The notes under the pieces are model-generated. The model searched no databases. It saw only the letters and a list, made by a program, of their open reading frames with translations, and was not told the origin of the DNA. From Pontiellaceae bacterium (GTDB lineage Bacteria > Verrucomicrobiota > Kiritimatiellia > Kiritimatiellales > Pontiellaceae), in contig JAFGWS010000013.1 of assembly GCA_016937035.1 (NCBI GenBank), forward strand, positions 1 through 17,510: a stretch of 17,510 bases of DNA, written 5' to 3'. Shown here piece by piece: positions 5,874 to 11,884 of this stretch. The first letter of the stretch is position 1. Each line of letters begins with the position of its first letter. A program made the translations under genes and the position numbers.

Positions 5874-8351
5874 TTGAAACCAGAGTCCAGATTGGGAATC
5901 GGCTGCGCGATGGCTGCCGTTTTGAACGTACTGTTGCTCGTGGCGGCGCTCTATGGTTTATCAATGGCCGCCGACGCTTTCTTTTTCTATTTTTCCGGGC
6001 TGTTTATCCTGATTGTTGCTTTGGCGGGTTGGTTGATCGGGCGTTCGGTCGGCAGAAATATTGAGTCAAAAAATGAGGCCCATAACCAACAGATCGCACA
6101 GCAGATGAAGATGTTGCGTGAACTGAGGGAAACCAATGCGCAGCTGGAGGCGGAGTCGGTCGAAAACAGGAATAAGATGGATGAACTAGACGGCTTCCGT
6201 CAGGAAATGAATCAGTGCGAAATGCGGATTAAAAAGGAAGTCGAAGCACGCCGCCGACTTGAAATCGAAGCCGAGCGGGTGCGGAATCATCTGGAGTTTA
6301 TTCTTCATACCGGAAACTTGGGATTCTGGAGCTGGAAGATTAAGGAAAACCGTTACATCGTCAACAACCGGTTTTCCGCGATTCTTGGAACCACCAGAAG
6401 TCAGCTCGAAACAGGCGGCAGTTGGCGGGACGTCCGTATCCATCCGGAAGATTCAGAGCAGGTCAACCGTGCGCTTACGCTCCTCTTGGACGATCGGAGC
6501 CATGTTTACCATGGTGAGTATCGCGTTCGGCGCGACGATGATCAGTGGGTGTGGGTGCGCGAATACGGTTACGTTACCGAACGCAACCAGGATCACGAAG
6601 CCGTCGTCATGATCGGTACACTGTTTGATATTACCGAAAGTAAAACCGTTAACCATGAGGCGGAAGAAGCCCGCCGGCTGTTGAATGCCCGAAGTCTCGA
6701 GCTGGAGCAGAATCAATCCATCATTATGGGGATGATGGAAGATGCCACCGAGACCAGCGAACGACTGGAGCAGGTCAATAAAGAACTTGAGGCGGCACGG
6801 GAAAAAGCGGAGGAGGCCACCCGTGCAAAATCCGATTTTCTGGCGAGTATCAGCCACGAAATCCGTACACCGCTGAATGGAATTATCGGTATGGCGGGTC
6901 TGATCCAGGATACGAAGCTGACGGAGGAGCAGGCCGAGCACGTCCAGATCATTCTTTCTTCCGGCAACACCCTCCTCACGCTCCTTAACGGGATTCTTGA
7001 TTTTTCAAAAATTGAAGCCGGAAAAATGGAGGTGGAGATTCGTCCGTTTAACCTGCGGGAAACCTGTGAGAGTGTGATCAGTCTGCTGACGCCGGTTGCC
7101 ATAGGGAAAGACGTTGAACTGATTCTGAACTATGCGCCCTCCATTCCCTTCGGCGTTGAAGGTGACGAGGTAAAAATCCGCCAGATTCTTATTAATCTGG
7201 TGGGCAATGCGATTAAGTTTACGGAGGAGGGCCACGTTATTATCAATGTCGACTTTACCGATGAGTCGGATAGAGATTCGATCGTTCTGATCAGCGTCAG
7301 AGATAGCGGAATTGGAATCGATCAAGACAAACTTGCGCTGTTGTTTGAAAAATTCTCGCAGGCTGATAGCTCAACCACCCGAAAATATGGCGGGACCGGG
7401 CTCGGGCTGGCCATCTGTAAAAGACTGGTTGAACTGATGGGCGGAAAAATCGGAGTGGAAAGCACCCCGGGTAAAGGGTCGACATTCTGGTTTAATCTGC
7501 CGCTTGGGCTGAGTGCGTCCGCCGACGAATCTGAAAAGCAGACCTTTTCCGGCGAACAGGTGTTAATTGTTGATGACCAGGAAAATCAGGGGCGGATGTT
7601 AGCCCAATGGATGTCCCGCTGGGGGCTCCATGCGGAGGTTTCCACATCGTTGGAGGAGGCGGATCAAATGCTGCTGGATCAGAAGTATCAGGTTATTCTG
7701 ACGAGCGAAAAATATATCGACGATGGCGGGAAAATTGGATTGAAGAACATTGATGATCGGGAGCAAACGCTGTTGCTTGTCTGTTCACACACCAACCGAA
7801 GGCTTGCTCCGGTGGACTATGGGGGAACGGTCATTAATCTGGTTAAACCGATTCGGTTGAACAAGCTGTTTTCCAAGCTCAAAAGGGCATTAGGGAAGTT
7901 GTCTGATTCTGCCATAGAGGAAAATCCGGTTCTTCCGGAAAAGCTTTTTGCCGACTCCAATTTGGCTGCACGGTCTGGAGGAAAGGTGCTTTTGGTTGAG
8001 GATAATCTCGTGAATCAAGTGGTATTCCAGCGGTTGCTTACCAATTCCGGAGTCGGATTCGACGTGGCGGTAAACGGCGAAGAGGCCGTTCAGAAGGTGC
8101 GCGAAGGAACCCTCTATGATCTGATTTTTATGGACTGCCAAATGCCGGTCATGGACGGCTATGAAGCTTCCCGTGTGATCCGCGAGCTGGAAGCGGCAGA
8201 GGCAAAGGGCGCACACATTCCTATTATTGCCCTGACTGCAAATGCCATGACGGGGGACCGAGAAAAATGTCTCGAGGCGGGAATGGACGACTATCTCGCA
8301 AAACCGGTGAAAAAGCAGGCTGTTCTGGAGATTCTGGAGACCTGGCGCTGA
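5874..8351 (+). CDS. Hybrid sensor histidine kinase (PAS-HisKA-HATPase-REC-REC)
   Basis: The 825-residue inner-membrane sensor kinase has two N-terminal transmembrane helices (about 10-30 and 36-56), a coiled coil (60-140), one PAS domain (about 145-257, with IHPEDSEQV and ending FDITESK) and a second coiled coil (260-318). HisKA follows with the phosphoacceptor His328 in [12 protein letters not shown], then HATPase_c (about 430-545) with N box Asn445, G1 DSGIGID at 477-483, the F box around [10 protein letters not shown] and G2 GGTGLGL near 506-512. Two receiver domains end the protein. The first (about 560-675) has Asp567/Asp568 and Lys658, but Ser611 stands where the phosphoacceptor aspartate should be. 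The second (about 703-825) is intact: Asp710, Asp754 in [11 protein letters not shown], and Lys810 in LAKP. Translation probably starts at TTG 5874, preceded by AGGGA at 5862-5866; ATG 5910 would cut into the first membrane helix. No DNA-binding output domain is present, so a separate effector or phosphotransfer protein is expected elsewhere. Confidence 0.93.
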   Translation: MKPESRLGIGCAMAAVLNVLLLVAALYGLSMAADAFFFYFSGLFILIVALAGWLIGRSVGRNIESKNEAHNQQIAQQMKMLRELRETNAQLEAESVENRNKMDELDGFRQEMNQCEMRIKKEVEARRRLEIEAERVRNHLEFILHTGNLGFWSWKIKENRYIVNNRFSAILGTTRSQLETGGSWRDVRIHPEDSEQVNRALTLLLDDRSHVYHGEYRVRRDDDQWVWVREYGYVTERNQDHEAVVMIGTLFDITESKTVNHEAEEARRLLNARSLELEQNQSIIMGMMEDATETSERLEQVNKELEAAREKAEEATRAKSDFLASISHEIRTPLNGIIGMAGLIQDTKLTEEQAEHVQIILSSGNTLLTLLNGILDFSKIEAGKMEVEIRPFNLRETCESVISLLTPVAIGKDVELILNYAPSIPFGVEGDEVKIRQILINLVGNAIKFTEEGHVIINVDFTDESDRDSIVLISVRDSGIGIDQDKLALLFEKFSQADSSTTRKYGGTGLGLAICKRLVELMGGKIGVESTPGKGSTFWFNLPLGLSASADESEKQTFSGEQVLIVDDQENQGRMLAQWMSRWGLHAEVSTSLEEADQMLLDQKYQVILTSEKYIDDGGKIGLKNIDDREQTLLLVCSHTNRRLAPVDYGGTVINLVKPIRLNKLFSKLKRALGKLSDSAIEENPVLPEKLFADSNLAARSGGKVLLVEDNLVNQVVFQRLLTNSGVGFDVAVNGEEAVQKVREGTLYDLIFMDCQMPVMDGYEASRVIRELEAAEAKGAHIPIIALTANAMTGDREKCLEAGMDDYLAKPVKKQAVLEILETWR

Positions 8352-8356
8352 GTTCT

Positions 8357-8384
8357 CTGTTTTCCGTGTTTAAACGGTTAACAG
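8357..8384. terminator. Symmetric hairpin between convergent genes
   Basis: Between the converging kinase gene and ptsH lies a fully symmetric stem: CTGTT (8357-8361) pairs with AACAG (8380-8384) and CCGT (8364-8367) with ACGG (8374-8377), separated by a 2x2 TT/TT internal loop, around GTTTAA. It lies 5 bp after the kinase stop and 73 bp beyond the ptsH stop. There is no long T-run on either side, so it is a weak or bidirectional terminator candidate. Confidence 0.4.
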
Positions 8385-8456
8385 ATTAAAATGCCCGTTC
8401 CATCAAAATAGTGAAAAACAGAAGTCGATGAGGGATTGGAGCATCAAGGGAAGGGA

Positions 8457-8729
8457 TCATAGGGGAGGAAAATCAAAGTGGGTTTCGAAGAGATCGACCA
8501 GTCTTTTTGCTTCGGCCTCTTCGTTCGGGCCCCTGACCGTAATCGTCACTTCGGTGCCTTTTTCGAGTCCGAGCATAATAAGCTCCAGCGCCGACTTTAG
8601 ATTACATCTCCCCGTTTTGGCCGAGATCTCGATCTCGCCCTCATAAGCACAACCCTCCGTCACCAACACCGCCGAAGGTCGGCAGTGAATTCCGGCGTCA
8701 TTTTGCACTACAGCTTTTGTCTTAAACAT
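8457..8729 (-). CDS. ptsH: HPr-family phosphocarrier protein
   Basis: HPr is the small cytoplasmic protein that receives phosphate from PEP via Enzyme I and passes it to sugar-specific EIIA domains. In organisms with HPr kinase/phosphorylase it is also phosphorylated on a serine as a carbon signal. The 90-residue product has the active-site His15 in G-I-H-C-R-P and a serine at position 46 in N-L-K-S-A-L-E-L, the standard regulatory site. The LIMLGLEKGTEVTI stretch matches the usual S-L-G-L-x-x-G-x-x-V-x-I core. It starts 8 nt after the lplA stop codon, and its ribosome binding site (AAGGGAAG on the minus strand) overlaps that stop, so the two genes are almost certainly one transcript. No Enzyme I, EII or HPr kinase gene is visible, so whether it transports sugar or only signals is open. 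Confidence 0.93.
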   Translation of the reverse strand: MFKTKAVVQNDAGIHCRPSAVLVTEGCAYEGEIEISAKTGRCNLKSALELIMLGLEKGTEVTITVRGPNEEAEAKRLVDLFETHFDFPPL

Positions 8730-8737
8730 GTCTTCCC

Positions 8738-9628
8738 TTATAAATGCATTAAACCCGGGCCCTGATGAGGAATCCCGGATATTTCAGCCGAACGGTGGAG
8801 CAATAAAAATGCCACTTCCTGAAAAACTTTTCCAATCCATCGTGTATCGGAAGATTCCCCTGTTGAGGCAGTAACGATGCCCCTCTGTACCTCCAGATGG
8901 ATCCCCGATTGTTCCAGAACAAACCGCGGTGTTGCGCCGTAGACCCACTCCGCTGATCTCTGCTGCTGAAGCAACGGCTCCAGTGCCGCCGTCTTCAGAT
9001 CCGCGCCGCTCCTGCGAATCAGATTTTCATCACTATACTCCGCACAGAACTCTTCTTCAAATGCCGAAATGAGTTCGTCTCGATCCAGCTGAAGATTCTT
9101 CACCGGAGCAGGAACGGACGCAATCGCACACGTTTCAATGCCGTCAAACATGGAGCCGAGATAGCGGTTGAGTCGATTTAAATCGGTTTGGAGAAGCAAT
9201 GTCCCGTGATGCAGTGCACGATCTTTCCGAAAACAATAGGCATTTCCAGAAAACTTGAACCCGTCCACACTCAGATTGCTCTTGCCTGTCTTTTTCGCCC
9301 GGATACCGAAACGCTCCAACGCCCGCAAAACAATGCGATAGACTTGCTCCTCGTGATACACCCGCCGATCCACAATCACGCAGTAGTTTAGATTTCCCGC
9401 ATCATGATACACCGTTCCGCCGCCGGAAATCCGTCGTGCTGCCGGAACGCCTTCGGCTCGCATCAAATCCAGCCGACACTCCCGCCACGGATTCTGATTC
9501 TTTCCCATCACGACCGCGCAGTCACTCTGCCAAAAAAAGAGGACGGGCCCCGAGCTCCGTTCCATCAAATATTCTTCGATGGCGAGGTTTCGATATACAT
9601 CCATAGAATGAGATTTAACAATCAGCAC
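8738..9628 (-). CDS. lplA: Lipoate-protein ligase A
   Basis: Lipoate-protein ligase activates lipoate with ATP and attaches it to the lysine of lipoyl domains (E2 subunits, GcvH) in the cytoplasm. The 296-residue product shows the biotin/lipoate ligase fold signature: NLAIEEYLM near 14-22, RRISGGGTVYHDAGN at 65-79 (lipoyl-AMP-binding loop), the catalytic lysine Lys125 in GFKFSGNA, and HHGTLLLQTDL near 140-150. A shorter C-terminal accessory region contains S-A-E-W-V-Y-G-A-T-P-R-F (225-236), typical of LplA. Translation probably starts at GTG 9628, because residues before the first ATG (Met9, 9604) align with the family N-terminus. GGAG lies only 2 nt upstream of this GTG, which is unusually close. 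It is the first gene of a two-gene unit with ptsH. Octanoyl transfer or amidotransfer (LipM/LipL) is a less likely alternative. Confidence 0.9.
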   Translation of the reverse strand: MLIVKSHSMDVYRNLAIEEYLMERSSGPVLFFWQSDCAVVMGKNQNPWRECRLDLMRAEGVPAARRISGGGTVYHDAGNLNYCVIVDRRVYHEEQVYRIVLRALERFGIRAKKTGKSNLSVDGFKFSGNAYCFRKDRALHHGTLLLQTDLNRLNRYLGSMFDGIETCAIASVPAPVKNLQLDRDELISAFEEEFCAEYSDENLIRRSGADLKTAALEPLLQQQRSAEWVYGATPRFVLEQSGIHLEVQRGIVTASTGESSDTRWIGKVFQEVAFLLLHRSAEISGIPHQGPGLMHL

Positions 9629-9714
9629 AACACGTCTCCAAACCGTTGCCTTCGAACTATGCCGAAAGTTGTCACAAAATCCACCCAGAAGCTTAACCTT
9701 TCGTGCAATCTGCA

Positions 9715-9804
9715 GCGTGTTCCGATAGCAAAGGGTATGGTTGTTTTTCCTCCATCACGAAGTTGAGCGACATAGATGGAAGGTAAAGGTGCGCCTGCGG
9801 AAAC
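9715..9804 (-). pseudogene. Possible remnant of protein-L-isoaspartate methyltransferase
   Basis: In a minus-strand frame of the spacer between the SET gene and lplA, about 30 residues read V-S-A-G-A-P-L-P, then Y-V-A-Q-L-R-D-G-G-K-T-T-I-P, then A-I-G. This resembles the late strand and QL-x-x-GG-x-x-V-I-P-x-G motif of L-isoaspartyl/PCMT methyltransferases. The flanking codons do not continue the family, and there is no start or SAM-binding motif. If real, it is a small relic of a decayed or displaced pcm gene. Chance similarity is possible. Confidence 0.3.
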
Positions 9805-9813
9805 GAATGCGGT

Positions 9814-9863
9814 AAAAACAACGAATGAATGTAAGGCAGCGAATGGTGCATGGGCATTCGTTG
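9814..9863 (-). terminator. Probable intrinsic terminator after the SET gene
   Basis: On the minus strand, CAACGAATG (9863-9855) pairs perfectly with CATTCGTTG (9827-9819) across a 27-nt loop, followed at once by TTTTT (9818-9814). An outer pair, GGTAAA (9811-9816) with TTTACC (9869-9874), extends the structure into the SET stop codon. The position just after the SET stop and the T-run fit termination, but the stem is not GC-rich and the loop is long. Confidence 0.45.
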
Positions 9864-9869
9864 TGGGCT

Positions 9870-10487
9870 TTACCATGCTTGAAAATCCTGTAGGCATTCC
9901 GGAGGGGCGGCATAGTAGCAGTCGAGAATGGAGCGCATGGGTTCGGTTCCGTCGGCGATGCGCAGGCAGGTTTTCCAGGTTTTTTCGGAGATCAGGAAGC
10001 GCAGGGGCTGCTCCACGTTGCTGATGGCAGGGAAGGCTTCGGTCAACAGGGCATCCCATTCAGCGTGATATTTCTCGAGATCGTCGGGATAGACGACCAC
10101 GCGGTGGTGTCCCTCGTCGAAGGCTTCGAAGGGCTCGATAATGTTGAGAGTGCCGTAGTCGTTGGTCAGCTGTTCACCTGCGTCGATGTCGCGCACGGCG
10201 AGCTCGAGCCGGTAGGGCGTGGTGATGACGTTCGGGGTAAAGCTGTGATTAACGTAGCGGGCGTGGTCCCAGCAGAGGATAAAGTGGCCGTGGCGATTTC
10301 TGTAGCAATATTTGTCGGAGCGCTCCCGTAAACCGGCGGGTAGCTGTTCGGCTTCGGCCGGCGTAATCTCGCGGTCAAGCGGGTCTTGCACCCAGATAAT
10401 GGTGCCTCGAGGAATAGGGCGGACAGCAAAGATGCCGAAGCCGATGGCGTCGTCAATATAGCGTAGTTCAGTATGCGGATGAATCAC
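9870..10487 (-). CDS. SET-domain protein (putative protein-lysine methyltransferase)
   Basis: SET-domain enzymes transfer methyl groups from S-adenosylmethionine to lysines. In bacteria the substrates are mostly unknown, with a few reported cases such as ribosomal or chromatin-like proteins. The 205-residue product has the SET hallmarks in order: GFGIFAVRPIPRGT at 16-29, YVNHSFTPN at 78-86 (the N-H-S motif, part of the pseudoknot that binds SAM) and ELAVRDIDAGEQLTNDYG at 95-112, whose Tyr111 is the probable catalytic tyrosine. The remaining 90 residues match nothing I recognise, and no cysteine-rich post-SET zinc motif is present. The GTG at 10487 is supported by GGAGG at 10494-10498 with 6-nt spacing. 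It lies alone between two spacers of more than 200 bp that share a short repeat, with its own terminator candidate, which suggests a separate transcription unit and perhaps horizontal gain. Confidence 0.82.
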   Translation of the reverse strand: MIHPHTELRYIDDAIGFGIFAVRPIPRGTIIWVQDPLDREITPAEAEQLPAGLRERSDKYCYRNRHGHFILCWDHARYVNHSFTPNVITTPYRLELAVRDIDAGEQLTNDYGTLNIIEPFEAFDEGHHRVVVYPDDLEKYHAEWDALLTEAFPAISNVEQPLRFLISEKTWKTCLRIADGTEPMRSILDCYYAAPPECLQDFQAW

Positions 10488-10722
10488 GGTAAACCTCCAG
10501 AAAGCGGAAGTTATGCTTATCGCCGCGCCGCTTGTCGAGCGGCTTTGTGCGATGAGATAATCAACGGCGCTGCTGAGTTGGCTAAGTTTCGTGGATGCGA
10601 CGTCCCCATCGCATGATGAATGAGATCTATGGTGGAGAGTGTATGAATCAACAACGAATGGGAAAAAACAACGGATGGTGCTTAAGCGTAGCGGGTGTTG
10701 ATCGTACGACGCTCAGGTTCTA
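10488..10722. other. Spacer between nrdG and SET gene with small inverted repeats
   Basis: This 235-bp spacer has no credible gene. It holds a perfect hairpin GCCGCT-TGTCG-AGCGGC (10527-10543), a second one ATGCGA-CGTCCCCA-TCGCAT (10595-10614), and a short direct repeat CAACGAATGG / CAACGGATGG (10652-10661 and 10669-10678). AAAAACAACGGATG at 10664-10677 matches AAAAACAACGAATG at 9814-9827 on the other side of the SET gene at 13 of 14 positions. The SET promoter must lie here, but I cannot place -35 and -10 boxes with confidence. Confidence 0.5.
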
Positions 10723-11415
10723 TCAGGCCCCGCGCAGGAGGATTTCATCGGCGCAGCCGGCCATGCGGTCTTTAAGCTGATGAAGGCGGGCGGAGGTGGT
10801 GCGCGGCAGAGTGCGGAAGTGTACGCCGGGCAGGTCGTCGCGCGGGATAAAAGCCTGAAGGGCATAGCGCTTGGCACCGCGAATGGATTCGGCGGCTTCA
10901 TCCATCAGTGCATCGGTGTGCACCGATTCAATAACCGTAGTGCGGAATTCATATTCTTTGGCTTGAGTGCGGATCAGATCGATGGAGCGCTGGATTTTGT
11001 CGGTATCGGCAAAGCCGACGAGATCGAAATAGCCGGAGAAGCCGGTTTTGATGTCCATGGCCACATAATCGACCAGCGGGATACATTCCGCGAGTCGATC
11101 GGGGTTGGCACCGTTGGTGTCGAGTTTGACGGCAAAACCGAAGCGCTCTTTAAAGAAGCGAATGAGGTCGACCAGATCGTCGGAGCAGGTGGGCTCGCCG
11201 CCGGTAATAACGACGCCGTTCACCCAGTTATTTTTAAAGCGCGTCGCAGCCTCCGCCAGCTGTTCCCACGAAAGCGCGGCTTGTTGTCGTCCCATAAGCG
11301 TAGCATTATGACAGAAACCGCAGCGGAAGTTGCATCCACTGGTGAAAAACACGGCGGCAAAGCGGCCGGGATAGTCCACCATCGACGGTTTTTCCAGATA
11401 GGCATACACGCTCAT
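10723..11415 (-). CDS. nrdG: Anaerobic ribonucleotide reductase activating protein
   Basis: NrdG is the radical-SAM activase that uses a 4Fe-4S cluster and S-adenosylmethionine to generate the glycyl radical on NrdD. The 230-residue product has the radical-SAM motif C-N-F-R-C-G-F-C with Cys28, Cys32 and Cys35 binding the cluster, preceded by SMVDYPGRFAAVFFTSGC. The SAM-binding V-I-T-G-G-E-P-T lies near residue 69. The K-L-D-T-N-G-A-N-P and Y-V-A-M-D-I-K-T blocks are typical of the NrdG2/pyruvate-formate-lyase-activase-like form rather than the shorter enteric NrdG. No Shine-Dalgarno precedes the ATG at 11415. The gene is third after nrdD and the redoxin but is separated from them by a strong intrinsic terminator (11434-11457), so it is probably expressed by readthrough or from a weak local promoter. 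With nrdD upstream the function is secure. Confidence 0.92.
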   Translation of the reverse strand: MSVYAYLEKPSMVDYPGRFAAVFFTSGCNFRCGFCHNATLMGRQQAALSWEQLAEAATRFKNNWVNGVVITGGEPTCSDDLVDLIRFFKERFGFAVKLDTNGANPDRLAECIPLVDYVAMDIKTGFSGYFDLVGFADTDKIQRSIDLIRTQAKEYEFRTTVIESVHTDALMDEAAESIRGAKRYALQAFIPRDDLPGVHFRTLPRTTSARLHQLKDRMAGCADEILLRGA

Positions 11416-11433
11416 ATAGTTAAACAGAGGGTT

Positions 11434-11457
11434 AAAACGGCCCGCTACGGCGGGCCG
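11434..11457 (-). terminator. Rho-independent terminator between redoxin gene and nrdG
   Basis: On the minus strand a perfect 8-bp GC-rich stem, CGGCCCGC (11457-11450) with GCGGGCCG (11445-11438), closes a CGTA tetraloop and is followed by TTTTAA (11437-11432). It starts 7 nt beyond the redoxin stop codon and ends 18 nt before the nrdG start. This is the clearest intrinsic terminator in the window. Because nrdG follows in the same direction, it probably limits rather than blocks nrdG expression. Confidence 0.85.
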
Positions 11458-11464
11458 AAGTTAT

Positions 11465-11881
11465 TTATGCGACGGCTTCTGCTGCTTCGTCGAGGATGTT
11501 CTTGATCATCTTGGGCGAAATAACCCCTTTCCCGACGTCTGAGTAGTCCGTCTGGAGTCCAAGGAACTGATAGAGCTTGGACTTTTTCAGGACCGGATCT
11601 TCGCCGCCGGGCTCTTTATTGGTTAGCGGAATATAGGTTTCCAGCATTTCGTTCCACACCGTAACGAGAAGAGCGGGAATCCGCGACGGATTGATGCATC
11701 CGGCCTCTGCAAAAGTAACCAGTCCGTCGATGGTTTCGACGTCGCAGTAGATCTTTTCAAACCCGGCGTATTCCTCTTTGGTGAGGAGCTTGTCGATTCG
11801 TTGGTTAAGGGTGTGACATTTGTCGCAGCCCTCTTTCCCGAAGACTCGAATCTGATATTTCGTCATTGTTGCTGTGGTCAT
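11465..11881 (-). CDS. Thioredoxin/glutaredoxin-like protein of the nrdD operon
   Basis: The 138-residue product has a thioredoxin-fold start (Y-Q-I-R-V-F-G-K-E-G-C), a redox motif C19-D-K-C22, and a likely cis-proline at Pro69 in S-R-I-P-A-L-L-V. The C-terminal extension (about 90-138) is longer than in classical NrdH or glutaredoxin. It probably reduces a disulfide in NrdD during each turnover: some class III reductases use a redoxin instead of formate. This is inferred from linkage, not shown by sequence. GGAGG, inside the end of nrdD, precedes ATG 11881 by 8 nt and selects that start over the later ATG of MTKYQ. Only 3 nt separate it from the nrdD stop, so translational coupling is likely. 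A strong terminator follows it. Confidence 0.8.
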   Translation of the reverse strand: MTTATMTKYQIRVFGKEGCDKCHTLNQRIDKLLTKEEYAGFEKIYCDVETIDGLVTFAEAGCINPSRIPALLVTVWNEMLETYIPLTNKEPGGEDPVLKKSKLYQFLGLQTDYSDVGKGVISPKMIKNILDEAAEAVA

Positions 11882-11884
11882 GGG

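Noticed and set aside
9622..10059. Minus-strand frame of 145 residues spanning the SET gene end and the spacer as a whole gene.
   Set aside because: Its first half lies out of frame within the SET gene. Only a short stretch (9715-9804) has any family resemblance, and I report that alone as a doubtful relic.
10527..10543. Integron attC site or tRNA-like structure suggested by a GCCGCT/AGCGGC stem.
   Set aside because: The GTTRRRY and RYYYAAC ends of attC are missing, no integrase is present, and the stem is too short for a tRNA.
10780..11505. Plus-strand open frame of 241 residues.
   Set aside because: It is antisense to nrdG, the terminator and the end of the redoxin gene, whose products have clear conserved motifs; the plus-strand frame has none.
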